A stretch of DNA of 49,338 nucleotides from Nemertoderma westbladi. Its lineage: Eukaryota; Xenacoelomorpha; Nemertodermatida; Nemertodermatidae. The stretch's first letter is position 1. Every line of letters begins with the position of its first letter. Shown one piece after another: positions 1-10,639 of this stretch. The stretch is taken from positions 64,001-113,338 of the forward strand of contig JAUCBJ010000989.1 of the NCBI GenBank assembly GCA_032718475.1, in the 5' to 3' direction. The translations under genes were made by a program, and so were the position numbers. The notes below the pieces were generated by a model. It had not been told where the DNA came from, searched no databases, and worked only from the letters and a program-made list of their open reading frames with translations.

Positions 1-1302
1 TTCGGCTTCTACCATTGCCTCTGCTGCTTTTCTGTCTGCTTCGGCCGCCTTTCTGTCTGCTTCGGCCGCCTTTCTGTCTGCTTCGGCCGTTGCTATTGCC
101 GCTGCTACTGCTGCTGCCTTTCTGTTTTCTATCTGCCTTTTCTTTACTTGTTCTTCTTGGGCTCTAGCTATGCTGAGACGTTCATCAAATTTAGCTTGGT
201 TTGCAGCTAACATTTCAGTATCGATTGCGTCCAACACATGCTTGGCTCCCTCACTATTAGGGGAAAGTCCAGCCAGCCGCCTCCTCAACTCATCGTCTCC
301 TAGAAATCGCTGATAGTCGGACAAATAAATGTCAATAGCGTCTCTAGTTCGCGGCTTCTCTGCTGCTATTACTTCGCTTTCCACTTGAGAAAAGGTGGCA
401 TCGGTTAATTCTTCATAGTGGTAGGGGCGCTCAGCCAACTGAGCCTTCCACCTGTCGGTTTCTTGAACCTTGAGGCTCACCCGCTGGAACCAAGTCTTGA
501 CAGGAACTTGCAACGACGTGTCCTGCTTTCTTTTGGATGTTTCTTCAAAAGCTGATAGGATGAGTCTAATGCGTAGAGTTCTTTCGCGTACTTGATAAAG
601 CAGCTTTTCCTGCTCTTGAGGTCCTCGTTGTTGTTGAAACAGTTGTTCTTCTAATCACTCCAAAGAACCGAAGAACCCTTGTACATATCCAGCTGCCGAC
701 CTCTTCCAAACAGCTGGATCAACGGTGTCCTCAGCCACTCCCATCCGGTGTATATCATCCCAGGTGGCTTCTGACAGGTTAAACGGGAGTCCGAGTCCCG
801 GGAAGTTCCATTGTGATTCGACAATGGACATCAGTTCTTCCTTCGAATATCCCGCATAATCATCTTTAGTCGACTGCCCACTTCTAACCCAATCATGTTG
901 GTGTTCTTCTACCGCAACTAACACCGTAGTGAGTACTGCTGCCGGAAGAACTAGAAGGGGGTCCTCGTAAACCGTATCCGCCATCTTCGCTCCGCGTTCG
1001 GGCATTAACTCAACAGTATCCGAACTACTGGAGCTATCGGGCCGCTGAGAACTAGGTTCTTGGCTAGGAGGTTGCTGCTGATTGGCAGCTGCTTCTTGAT
1101 CCCGCTTGACTTGGGCCCGCGTGCCGATGATAGACCTATGGTGTTGGATTAGCTTAGGGTCTGATATCACTACAGGAGGGATAACCTTCCTTACAGTAGG
1201 AGGTGAGCTGAACTTAGGTCTCGTCGGTTCCACACCCCTATCTGAGTCACAGATGGTGGTATCTAGAGGACTGTCTGATAGGTTCTGCTTTGTGTCAGAC
1301 AT
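1..1302 (-). pseudogene. BEL-1 gag, N-terminal part, with premature stop
   Basis: The reading frame starts at the ATG complementary to 1300-1302 and begins MSDTKQNLSDS, like the BEL-2 Gag. It runs 215 codons to a TGA at 655-657. BEL-2 has CGA (Arg) at this place, so the stop is a C-to-T change at a CpG. Beyond the stop the same frame stays open to the window start and still matches BEL-2, including a segment around 1-130 of repeated Ala/Glu/Asp/Lys/Arg heptad-like units. Only this one disabling change is visible. The element may be otherwise intact outside the window, but as it stands it cannot make full Gag without readthrough. Confidence 0.85.
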
Positions 1303-3262
1303 TTCGGTTTATACAGTTGAGTGCCTACTGCTATAAATACAGCTAAAGCAAGTCTAGTAATTCAGTATCACTGATAGCCTAGTAATCAATTACTTATACT
1401 GCTACTCAGTGTAGCTGTATATGTACACACAATATATTAGAATACCGGTATACACTTAGAGTATATAAGTATTATTACAGGCTAGGTTTGTTTCAGAATA
1501 CCGGTATGTGATTTCGGCACAAATATATATAAGTATATAATAGGCCTATCTGGAATACCGGTATACAGCTTACACTTATCGTATATAAGTATAATTATGG
1601 ATTAGAATTAATTACAGAATACCGGTATGATTTCAGCCTAAATTTATAGAAATAAATATAATAAGCCTATTGCAAATACCGGTATGTCAATTATTTTAAA
1701 TAATTGAATTTCTGAATTTTAGGAGTTACTTAGGTTACTTAGTTACTTTTCTTACTCTATTACCGTTACTTGAGCAATAGTCCAACTGATATTGAGACCT
1801 AATTGTTGTATGGCAGGCCTACTATTTATAAATCGTTTGAGTTGATTTATAATATATATATACCCGTTTAAATGGGTTTTTGTCAATGTTTGAAATAAAT
1901 GTTATTATTTCTGGGGAAGTCACTACACAGAAGCTGTGCGCTCTCAGTGAAGTGCTACTTGTTGGACACTAAAACAAATAATTCTAATTTGCTTAAGTTA
2001 CTTATTACTACAAATTACATACAAAATCGAGGTGAGATTACAATCTCTAAATAAACACAAAAATTACAAATACACAAATACGAATTTTTAGGGTAATTTT
2101 ACAAGAAGTCTACTAACCAGCCTAACAAAGGGTTAGAATATCTGGTTATTACAACGGACAGGATACTACGGTATTTGAAAATAATAAGTAGTAGTAAATA
2201 TACTGCGTTGTCCAGATAGGAAAAATACCACCGTCTGATGACCTATAGCCGTATCGCTATAGGTACTACGTTATGTATCACGGAGTGTCCCTACCTAGAA
2301 GTTAATTACCGCGGTCTACCAGAACCAACGTGCCTATTAACCACCTTACAACACAGATATACTGCCTACACACTAATTGCTTTCGGAAAGCACTGTACAC
2401 GAAACCCTAAATTAGGTACAAGTACTTATAAAACAGATAACCAGCAGTTAGAAATACTTGAACAGCTAAAAGAACCAAGGTATCTGCTGGAGTGACCAAA
2501 GCACAAAATCTCCAGTCTTTACCTACGCCGAGCAGCCCTGATGTAGTACCGGGGTTAATTTAACTATAGCGGTATGTATAACAAGCACAATTACTGTAGG
2601 AATAAACTTGGGGACATGAATGTTGCGAATAATCGCATAAACTCTGAATAAAAAATATTACGCAACGCGTACAAACTACTCAAACAAAATGCAGACTAAA
2701 TGCTGACAGACTACTATCAAGCCTAAACAAACTACGGTATGTGCAGACTCCGAAACGGTTAGTTAGTATGCGCGCTAACCGAGTAGTACGACTTATTCTT
2801 TAAGAGGGGGTTTACCTCACAGCACTGGAAGCCCCTACTTACTAACTGGCACTTTATCGGACATGCACTCTACACACACTACAGTCCTTCAGACTTAACA
2901 ACAGTCAGACAACAGCTCAGCCTACAAATTCTCTGTACAATCTGAACAGGCTTACACGCCTTCTGCTCAATATTGGCCTACAAATAAATAAAACTGACAG
3001 AAATAAGTAAAATCTCAATAAAAAACCAGGGCGGCCGTTCCCTGATTAAGTACTAAGACCTACCGGTATAATAATCAAATCGAATAATACTAATGTACTT
3101 ATACTGGAAGTACCGGTTAGGACAGTTGAGCCTACGGGCCTACAGCAGTACCGGTTCAGGCAGTTGGGCCTACAGACCTACAGCAGTACCGGTTCAGGTT
3201 TACCGGTCGACCGGTACTTTCAACTTTATTGCTTACTGCAATAAAGAAGCAATATCCGTTAT
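1303..3262 (-). other. BEL-1 untranslated leader
   Basis: No convincing gene is seen in this 1.96 kb between the LTR and the gag start. It aligns with the BEL-2 leader (26546-28855) but has a single copy of the segment that is duplicated there. Near the gag start (about 1440-1690) the palindrome ATACCGGTAT recurs at roughly 60-110 bp spacing, alternating with AGGCCTAT. The stretch next to the LTR also has several ACCGGT boxes (3060-3215). Confidence 0.7.
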
Positions 3263-4486
3263 TGTTCGCGCTTTCAGACCTTTGGCAGTTTAACCCGCCA
3301 AATTAGGATGTCTTCTAGATAATAAATCGCTTTTAGCCTCTGACAAGTATTTGATTCACTACACTAGTCGAAACCAATCTGTGCGCGATCATTCACCCGC
3401 TGGATATACCCGGGAGATTGACTTCGACGGCTTAATCTTATTGCTATGTAAGCCTAATGTATTATTCGACTGACAGTATTATATAATCTCTGACAATATT
3501 ATTCACCTTCGGGGAATATTAACAGTTCCTTTTGGACGTGGCGCTCTATCTATATAAACAGAGCTATGACTTAAACTACATGCAACGATATGGCTTAGTT
3601 ATAATTCACATATATGGCGCATTCTTTAGGAAATGCTTCGTTATCAGTCTCACTCATACACAATGCTGCACAATACTGCACACTGATCTGCCGATCTTCA
3701 CTGATTTTAGTCACATATAAAAGGAACACAGACCGACTCATGTAGGGTCTATCAAATAACATTAGATTCACTTCAAACCACTTTAACATAAGTCGCAATC
3801 GTTATATGTAACCTGTCTCTCTTACCTTCGGTATATCAAGAATATTGGGTTTTCGGGGTTATTTCTCGTTATTCCAAATATAATATTTCATCAACCATAT
3901 AATGAAGAACCGACAGTAAATAGCAGAATAACAATATAAAAGGATGTACGATAAGATATATGCATTGCCCAGTTGAGTTTATTAAGTTAAGACAATCAGA
4001 TTTGTTTTGATTTGATTTGATAACAGATATATGTCCTTATAATTAAGCCTACTAGTGTTAGGCTAAAAGCAGAAAAACACAAATATTCCAAAAGCCGTTC
4101 TTTCCTGGCTCAGGACCGAAATGTAAACACTGCCAATAATGCATTGCGTGATTTCTAGGAAATTTCTGTACAAGAGCAATAAAAACGCTCTGATTGGTTG
4201 ACTGAACTAAGAGACACCGTAGAACAAAGAAAATCGACACGTATGCAGATCAGCTGTTAACCGTCGTCATAGTAACTACTGTTTCACGAGGATCCAGCTA
4301 CTTTGCGTCATAGAATTGCCATAGAATCACCAACCATGTCTTCCAAAGTACACATACGGAAGAAATAGCCCTTAGGTCATCCAAAAAACACCGATACAGC
4401 AATAATACGGCTTCTTACGCCTACTAAACCAACTACAGAGTATTTTAAGGGAAAAATAACCGGGCAATTCCGCAAAAGCTTTTACA
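3263..4486 (-). repeat. BEL-1 5' LTR
   Basis: On the minus strand the LTR begins TGTAAAAGCTTTTG at 4486 and ends GCGCGAACA at 3263, the same ends as the BEL-2 LTRs (TG...CA). It is 1224 bp against 1162 bp in BEL-2. From about 4110 down to 3263 it is closely similar to BEL-2. From about 4110 up to 4470 (U3) I see no similarity apart from the terminal bases. A TATA-like stretch lies at about 3713-3722 on the minus strand. Confidence 0.88.
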
Positions 4487-4488
4487 GT

Positions 4489-4968
4489 GGTGACAATTCC
4501 GATGAAGGTGATGTTTGCCCGTGTGTATCTCCTTATGGGCATCAATGTGCCGACGGTATTCAATGTGTGTTGACGAATCAACGTTGCGACGGTGTCAGCG
4601 ATTGCAGTGATGGCAGCGACGAGAAGTGGTGCCCTTGTAAGGCAATTTACAATTGGCGTTGCGGATCCGGAGAATGTATTTATTATAACAAGTTGTGTAA
4701 CGGAATCAACGACTGCGACGACGGGAGTGATGAATCATCTTGTTGCGATACCACCGGCAAATTTCGTTGTCCAAACGGGAACTGTTTCAAAAACTACAAA
4801 ATGTGTAAAGGGCCAGATCGTTGCGGGGATATGACGCTGGATGGCGCATGTTGTGACGTCGAAGATCCTTCAACCGTGTTTCAATGTCCGGATACCTTGG
4901 TTTGCATTAAAGCTAATAAAGTTGGGGATGGTATAAAAAACTGTCCAGGTGGAAGTGATGAACTGTAA
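4489..4968 (+). pseudogene. LDL-receptor class A tail of an astacin-type gene, cut by BEL-1
   Basis: The open frame begins at the BEL-1 LTR border and ends at TAA 4966-4968. It encodes LDLa modules: two good ones with the calcium-site signature CDG..DC.DGSDE or its equivalent (4590-4625 and 4700-4740), then two degenerate ones, one without the acidic signature and one missing a Cys but ending GGSDE. LDLa modules are about 40-residue extracellular calcium-binding domains with three disulfides. In block B the matching sequence (14913-15389) follows astacin and EGF-like modules. Unlike block B, no stop codon occurs here. The 5' part of this gene should lie left of BEL-1, outside the window, so the gene is split by the insertion. 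Confidence 0.8.
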
Positions 4969-5175
4969 ACCTCAAAACTGGTATACTGCACTTTCTTCTT
5001 AACGCTAAGACTCTTTATGTTGTGTTAAGATGCATGTAATTTAAAATTATCATTGCACTAGACTCTTTGTTGGTTGACTGCACCGTTATCAACAAACTAC
5101 AAAAAAAAAAAAATCCTATAAATTTAAGAATGAGTGAAAAAGAAAATTATGGTACATATATTTAATGTAGTACAT

Positions 5176-5700
5176 GTGGGGCGAGCCACGAAGTTGGCGG
5201 AGCCTTAGCGAATTGACACTGTTAGGGGGTGGGTTAATTTATGCAAATAGTTGTCGTCGTCGTCGTCGTCGTCGTTGTCGTCGTCGTCGTCGTTGTCGTC
5301 GTCGTCGTCATTGTCGTCGTCGTTACGATTTTGACATGCTAATAACTTTGTCGGATTTAAAGCTGCCGAGTTGAAAATTTGTAGGTATCAATATGAGCAA
5401 AAGTTGAGATTTTTGAGAGACTTTCAGACACCATCAGTGCAATGGTCTCCCGCTAGAGGGCCACATGTCTAAACATTAAATGCCCTCCCATTTCTTTGCT
5501 TTTAATCCGTTTAAGCTGAAACTTGGCAGATATGTATTAGACCATTAGCTGTGACTTTCAAAGGAGGCGAATCCATCTGCAGTTCTCCAGTCTGCCGCTA
5601 GAGGGCCAACGTGACTATTTGCATAAATTGACCTACCCCCTAACAGTGTCAATTCGCTAAGGCTCTGCCAACTTCGTGCTGCGCGAAGTCCCCACTTCGT
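5176..5700. mobile_element. MITE, about 525 bp, filled site in block A
   Basis: Block B reads straight through this site (15590-15600), so the segment is an insertion here or a clean loss there. Its arms, about 5178-5250 and 5615-5697, are imperfect inverted repeats that share CGAAGTTGGC.GAGCCTTAGC and an adjoining 40 bp. The outermost bases TGTGGGGCGAGCCACGAAG are the same as the end of the 4.1 kb element at 9815, so the two probably belong to one family. No transposase is present. The target duplication is ambiguous (TG or TGT). Confidence 0.8.
5251..5324 (+). repeat. (GTC)n microsatellite with GTT interruptions
   Basis: About 24 triplets of GTC broken by GTT and ATT, inside the MITE. The Arg-rich frame it creates is not a gene. 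Confidence 0.95.
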
Positions 5701-7206
5701 GTATAATATTAATGTAAAATTCTTAATTGTAATAGGCCTAATTTGTGATTTTAAGGTGGATGGGGTTCATTTCTAATGATAAGGCAAAATATCAATTATC
5801 TCTAAAATGAAAAAAAAACAATTACAATTTTTAAACACGTCTCAAATACAAAAGAATTTTAAGCCGAGTTGAAGTGTGGCGATTCAGTAATTCTGAATGA
5901 GGTGTGCTGAGAAAGTACGATATCTTGCGAGGTGGCTGGGAGTTCATTCGCTCCCTATAGCAACTATGTGGGATTAGTGGTGTCGTGGAGTTAGGATACT
6001 TTAGAATCCAACTGCATCCTTATTTATTTAATATTATTTAATTATATTATATTTTATTGCAATGTAATTAATTTAATTAATAATGTCAGCGTTAAACGCC
6101 GTAGTGAAATGATTGCCGAAGGTAGTTAGAATAGCGTTGCTATTGGCACCGCTGTTGGTGATTAAGTGGACGATGTTACGGAGGTTGGAAGGAAGAATAG
6201 GACCGGCGACCTCTAGATGGTAGACGAACTTGGAGTCGGCGGGATGGAATGCGTTCCTGGAGACCGCCTTCAGTCTAGCAACAGTCCCTCCCTGGAAGGG
6301 GGCGTTACTGAGCAACGTAGGGGACACCCCTTGCCCCGTCCAACGGCCCCATCGTGTCCCCTGTATAGACCTTATCAATGCAAACCTTTGGGTTACCTTT
6401 GGGTTATCTGTTTTACCATATGCAAAGTACTCCATTTTCTCCCGATTTCCTGATATTCGAGAAAAAAAAGTAACAATTTAAGAAGACAATATTTTAATAT
6501 AAATTTTGAGTATTTCTCACGACAATGTAATTCGTATAATTCAACAAATTTATTTTGCAGGGATTGCGAATTGCTGCTTGGTCGATCCCTTTTATATTTA
6601 CTTAACAGACTAAAAGTGAGAATATAAATCGAGGGTCAAGTTCAATAGCGTAGGAAAAATAATGTATGTAGGTGATCTGTAGGACTGCTGGGCCTGGGAG
6701 GTGCTGTACATAGCATAATGACGTGTATTGAGGACATACAACACATTCATGAACGGTGTTATTCCCAGGTCTACCTACCGTTTGCCTTTACTGCGATGGA
6801 GAACGTTAGAAACTTAGACTGCAAGAATTCAAATGTTCCGATTTTACTAAACTGCATACTGTAGCGGAAAATAATAATGATAGCCCTGTAGAAATCAGAC
6901 GTTCTACATGCCTTACTAAAAATATACCTACAGTAGATATATACATAAATACCAGTTATTTATTGCTATAGAACTGTGTTTCCAATGTAATTGTGTCTAT
7001 TCTAGAAACTAATTTGTCCGTTCATCATTACTTGCTCACAAATAATATACTAGTATCATGTAATTAGAAGCTAATTAATAAACAATTATTTAAAAGTAAC
7101 AATTAAAACTGAATCTCACTTAAAAACAATTACCTCTTTCTACAGTAGCATAACTTATCATCCCAGTAGTTTATTTAAACATATTTAAGTACCGGAAGTT
7201 ATTCTC
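5701..7206. other. Spacer between LDLa tail and F-box gene, block A
   Basis: AT-rich sequence that matches 15596-16314 plus 21455-22256. It holds a possible minus-strand gene fragment (6073-6435) and the empty gypsy target GTTTT at 6410-6414. No clear promoter element was recognised before the F-box ATG, although a TTTAAAC/ATATTTAAG stretch lies 20-40 bp upstream. Confidence 0.7.
6073..6435 (-). pseudogene. Possible gene fragment of unknown family
   Basis: A 120-codon minus-strand frame starts MEYFAYGKTDN and ends FNADIIN. Its second half (6250 down to 6073) has codon-like third-position variation and a credible protein composition. The first half is GC-rich and open in several frames, so it is not convincing. 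In block B the same frame is broken by an 8 bp insertion (16154-16161 region) and by the gypsy element, which entered at the equivalent of 6410. I recognise no family. It could be an exon of a host gene, a fragment of another transposon, or chance. Confidence 0.3.
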
Positions 7207-8661
7207 ATGATGGGAGATCAGCATGGCCCTTCCAGAAAACAGTCTTCACTGAAGCGACATCTCCCTTGTGCATCAGATAGTGAGAGCGACAACGGCTTAG
7301 GACATAAACGTTATATCCCCGGTGGTGATAGCGAAGATGAAGTCATTGAGATCTCCAAAGAACTGCCAGATAACGAAGGTTCAACATCAACCCGATACCC
7401 TGATTGGGCAGCACTTCCACACGAACTTATTTCTAATTTGTTCAGCTATTTACCAGAATGCGATCGGTTGTCAGCCGGCGGAACTTGTCTCAAATGGAAT
7501 GAGGCCCAGAAAGATGCGGGGCTTTGGAGAACGGGAGATATTGCCATCAGTGGAGAACGGCATCACGATAAGAAAGAGATTGAAGTATTTAGACAATACG
7601 GAGTTCATATGGAAAAAGTTGCAATCCGTTGCTATGGGAGGCTAAGCAATAGACAACAGATGTTATGGCACCTCAGCCAATCAGTGGATCATCTTAAGGT
7701 ATCCCAGCTAAAACAATTCCGTCTATGGATGGCTTCCCTCGGTATCTATGACACAAAAATATCGCAGCATTTAAATGAATTCTTCCGGTCACAGAAAGAG
7801 TTAGAAGACGTGACACTAAGAGATTTGCAAGTAAAGCCTTTAATTGACGGTGTTCGATTAATAGAAAGTTTGGTGAGACACAACCGCGGCTCTTTAAGGA
7901 AGATCATAATCGATGAATTAATTCATCCATCTGCCGCATCTACTGCGAGGCCCATATCATCTGCTATGGGACCGCTCACTTCATTGAAGGCGTTGACGAA
8001 CCTGAATATCAATTATAACTACTTGAATCCAGATATATTAGAAAGAATTCTGACTAACAGTCCCCATCTAATATTATTGGTACTCCGCCTAGATCTGACT
8101 AGATCTGATAATGTTTTACCTGTTGCTGATAATAACAACAGCCCGTGGAGAAAAGCCAACCCCGAGCTCTCGGTTCATATGCTGTTCTACTTCGAGACAG
8201 TTGACGTTCATTCGCTGATTCGCTTGATAAAAGGACGACCTCCTCTGACGAAGTTCGAATTAGTTTCAGCTTGGATGGAAACAGGCGACGGCTTATCTAT
8301 CCTATTCCGCTATCTAGGTGATCACATGGACCAATGTCTGAAAGAGTTGGTAATGGAGTGCGGGCAGGATGAAGAAATACGTGTTGACTTCGTTTCGATG
8401 GTAAGAGATTGTAAGAAGCTAGAGAGCATCACAATTACGATGACTCTCAAAATTGAAGTTGTAACTGATATCTGTGAGCTGAAGTTCCAGCAAGAAATTA
8501 TTCCAGAATTCAAGAAGTGTCACATCGCCTTCGCGGGTGTGGATAATGGGGTTGAATTGAGTATCCTGAACCGTCAATGGAATGATAAGATAAAAGCTAG
8601 CGGAGTTGATTTCCGTTTCAATAAGTTCGGAGATCCTATGGAGATGGTGACTGTCGGTTAA
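7207..8661 (+). CDS. F-box protein with LRR-like region, copy A
   Basis: Intronless 484-aa frame from ATGATGGGAGAT to TAA. Residues about 1-62 are polar and acidic (DSESDN, GGDSEDEVIEISKE) and look disordered. Residues about 64-108 fit an F-box: W..LP.EL...+.+L..CD.L. followed by CLKWNEAQKDAGLWR. F-boxes bind Skp1 and so link a substrate to an SCF ubiquitin ligase. Residues about 155-440 have leucine spacing such as LTSLKALTNLNINYNYL, typical of a leucine-rich substrate-binding part, but irregular. The copy at 22257 differs at A22G, G30D, R231K, A247T, I250L and F435L. Either of the two adjacent ATGs could be the start. Substrate unknown. Absence of introns suggests an old retrocopy or an intronless family. 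Confidence 0.85.
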   Translation: MMGDQHGPSRKQSSLKRHLPCASDSESDNGLGHKRYIPGGDSEDEVIEISKELPDNEGSTSTRYPDWAALPHELISNLFSYLPECDRLSAGGTCLKWNEAQKDAGLWRTGDIAISGERHHDKKEIEVFRQYGVHMEKVAIRCYGRLSNRQQMLWHLSQSVDHLKVSQLKQFRLWMASLGIYDTKISQHLNEFFRSQKELEDVTLRDLQVKPLIDGVRLIESLVRHNRGSLRKIIIDELIHPSAASTARPISSAMGPLTSLKALTNLNINYNYLNPDILERILTNSPHLILLVLRLDLTRSDNVLPVADNNNSPWRKANPELSVHMLFYFETVDVHSLIRLIKGRPPLTKFELVSAWMETGDGLSILFRYLGDHMDQCLKELVMECGQDEEIRVDFVSMVRDCKKLESITITMTLKIEVVTDICELKFQQEIIPEFKKCHIAFAGVDNGVELSILNRQWNDKIKASGVDFRFNKFGDPMEMVTVG

Positions 8662-9210
8662 TTAGAAGATACTGGAGCTGAATGTCTTGGATGGTTAAAT
8701 ACAAGACGCTCACTAATTCACGCTCGCCGATTAGCTAATAATTATTAATCGTGTTTATATATTGTATATTCTTACATTATTGGTAACAAGTAACTAAAAA
8801 TAGAGTCCTGCAATATTTTATATATTTATATATATTTGATACAGCACAACCCCCCCCCCCCCCCCCCCCCCTCCCCACACATCACACTGTTATTTTCTTC
8901 TGATTGTGCTTGGCAATTATATTAAGATGACCTTGATGAAAGTTACTCGTTTACAAAACATTGGGGTTCTAAAAACTGCTTAAATTAATAAGGTAACTAT
9001 TTCATAGCATGAATCATTTTTTTTAATGTTTGTATTAATTATGTACACTTGTACTGTACAGTCGGTCTATATTATTAGCATCAACTTTATAATGGAGAGC
9101 TTGACCTTCCTACTTGAATAATTCATAAGAAAATTTGTTGATTCTTTAATCCTAAGGCATCTCAAATTGGGATGTACCACTAAAGTTAGAGGCGGAGTAG
9201 CTAAATATGC

Positions 9211-9500
9211 AAAGCCAGGTGGTTTATAGGAATATAATAAACGCAGTACTCGTTTTCATCATAAGCCTCTTTGCGTTCGTCCTGTTTTGTATTTAAATAT
9301 ATTTCTTAAACGCAGGCTAGGACGATCTTTATAATAATAATAACTAGGGATGCGATCAATATGTGAAGCCAGGTGGTTTATATAATAATTTAGTCAACGC
9401 AGTACTCGTCTTCATTATATGCCTCGTCGCTTGTCCTGTTTTGTCATAAAATATTTTTCCTAAATGCAGACTGACGATCTTTATACAGTTATAACTATGC
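9211..9500 (-). repeat. Two inverted fragments of the 4.1 kb element's ORF end
   Basis: 9211-9350 and 9356-9500 each match, in reverse complement, the stretch 12888-13010 (end of the small Cys-rich ORF and the part after it). They share the run from AAAGA.CGTCAG.CTGCGTTTA through ACAAAACAGG to AACCACCTGGCT. The second fragment is the more diverged. The same pair recurs in block B at 24570-24865. Confidence 0.8.
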
Positions 9501-9788
9501 GAAGTTTCGAAACTGTGCGAGTAACTGTTGATACATCTATGTGGAGATGTGTGATATGTGGAGATGTGTGATACAACGCCAACGCATCTTATGCCGATGT
9601 AGTAATATGGGTATTGAAATAATATTAAATGAATGTACACTCTTAAAGCTGCAGCGAAAAAATGTAGCTAATTTCCTAGGTTACATATAAAATAATAATA
9701 TTATTTTTAAGAACATTAATTTTACTACTTTGCAAAAATTCAATTAAAAAATAACCAGACATATACATTGTGGAATAAACTATTTCAG

Positions 9789-9814
9789 AAGCCTACAACA
9801 GCCATGCCATGGAT
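9789..9814 (+). pseudogene. Astacin-like exon start, cut by the 4.1 kb element
   Basis: A good splice-acceptor context (AAACTATTTCAG, ending at 9788) is followed by codons for KPTTAMPW and a partial Ile codon. Astacins have A-M-(6 residues)-T-C-(V/I) at the start of the catalytic domain. Reading on past the element at 13942 gives N-E-stop-T-C-V-E-V-I-P, with exactly that spacing. I infer that the element sits inside this exon. The match is short, so this remains tentative. Confidence 0.45.
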
Positions 9815-10031
9815 TGTGGGGCGAGCCACGAAGTGAGTGAGCCTTAGCGTAGTGGTACCATTAATCAACCTGTCGTTCTGTCGTTCTGTCGTTCTGTCGC
9901 GTTTTTTTTCAGTATTTTATTTTAAACATTAATAACTCGGCCAATCCTTGATGAAATCTATCCAAACTTGGTACACATGTTGTTTGGCAAAACTTTGAAA
10001 ATTTTCCAAGTAGAATTTGCGTGGGGCCTTC
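9815..10031 (+). repeat. Left terminal inverted repeat of the 4.1 kb element
   Basis: About 217 bp with a short tandem TCGTTCTG array (three and a half units; two in other copies) and a T run. It pairs with 13741-13938. Confidence 0.9.
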
Positions 10032-10639
10032 GTGCAGCATCAGTGTAACTGTTATTGCAGTTATAATAAATTTATTTATCCAAATTTAAAATGCGTTAAA
10101 TTATTATTACTGTAGGATAAATTAGCTGTGTTTCTAACAAATTTTGCAATTCTGCATATACCATGTGTACCGGTACTGACAGTCTGTACTCAATCCCTGA
10201 ATCGAGAATCCTGCAATCACAAAATCAGTCAATACTGCAATACTGGTCAACCGGTACCATACACTGCAGACATGCCATATCATGCAACCCTTGCGGTGAT
10301 TATAGTTTAGGCCTAATTCAGTAATTAGCCCAGTACCGGCACCGGTAATAATAATACTGTAATATAGGCCTAATCATTCAGTCATTGGCACGGTACACCG
10401 TATTGCTGTACTGCCGTTGTAGTGCGCACCGTAGGTACCACCCATGGCCTACTACACACAGGCCATGACAAGGACTTTGCTGTGAAATTAGTGTAGGCTG
10501 ACTGTGCTGATTATGGTACTGTCAGACTGTGGTACCTAAGCTATATACTGTTAGGTATATTGCTGTATTGGGGTGGGGTTAGGAATAATCCATTTGTTTT
10601 AGCATTGAACTGTTGAATCCCCTTATTTATTATAAAACC

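Larger units (their letters stand above)
1..4486 (-). mobile_element. BEL-1: partial BEL/Pao LTR retrotransposon, inverted
   Basis: The 5' part of a BEL/Pao element lies on the minus strand: LTR (3263-4486), leader (1303-3262) and start of gag (1302 down to 1). It is cut only by the window edge. Its gag, leader and R-U5 part of the LTR match BEL-2 at 25384-44209. The host sequence resumes at 4487 with GTGGT, and the uninterrupted version of that site is at 14908 in the second host block. The insertion therefore lies inside an astacin/LDLa coding region and happened after the block duplicated. I infer a 5 bp GTGGT target duplication, whose other copy is outside the window. Confidence 0.9.
4487..9814 (+). 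repeat. Host tandem block A (LDLa tail + F-box gene)
   Basis: This block is repeated in the same orientation at 14908-25178. Both copies have, in order, the LDLa-coding tail, an AT-rich spacer, the 484-codon F-box gene, a 22-base C run, and a short piece of astacin-like exon ending at the 4.1 kb element. Differences are few base changes plus clean insertions: the MITE at 5176-5700 only here, the gypsy at 16315-21454 and a 307 bp segment at 24259-24565 only in block B. Confidence 0.9.
8662..9814. other. 3' flank of F-box copy A
   Basis: AT-rich spacer with a run of 22 C at 8850-8871. At 9205-9500 lie two inverted fragments of the 4.1 kb element's ORF end. A tandem TGTGGAGATGTGTGATA lies at about 9541-9575. 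The last 26 bp look like an astacin exon start. No polyadenylation signal AATAAA was found close to the F-box stop. Confidence 0.6.

Noticed and set aside
3532-3798. Short ORFs inside BEL LTRs (also at 25720-26270 and 43384-43934)
   Set aside because: Same short frames occur in each LTR copy but overlap on both strands, have no recognisable domain, and lie over the promoter region.
5174-5374. Arg-rich 66-codon ORF
   Set aside because: Produced by the GTC microsatellite within the MITE; absent from block B.
8850-8871. C run (and G runs near 11405, 13090, 45629, 46745) as quadruplex control element
   Set aside because: Single homopolymer runs of variable length in repeats; likely replication slippage, and hard to sequence exactly.
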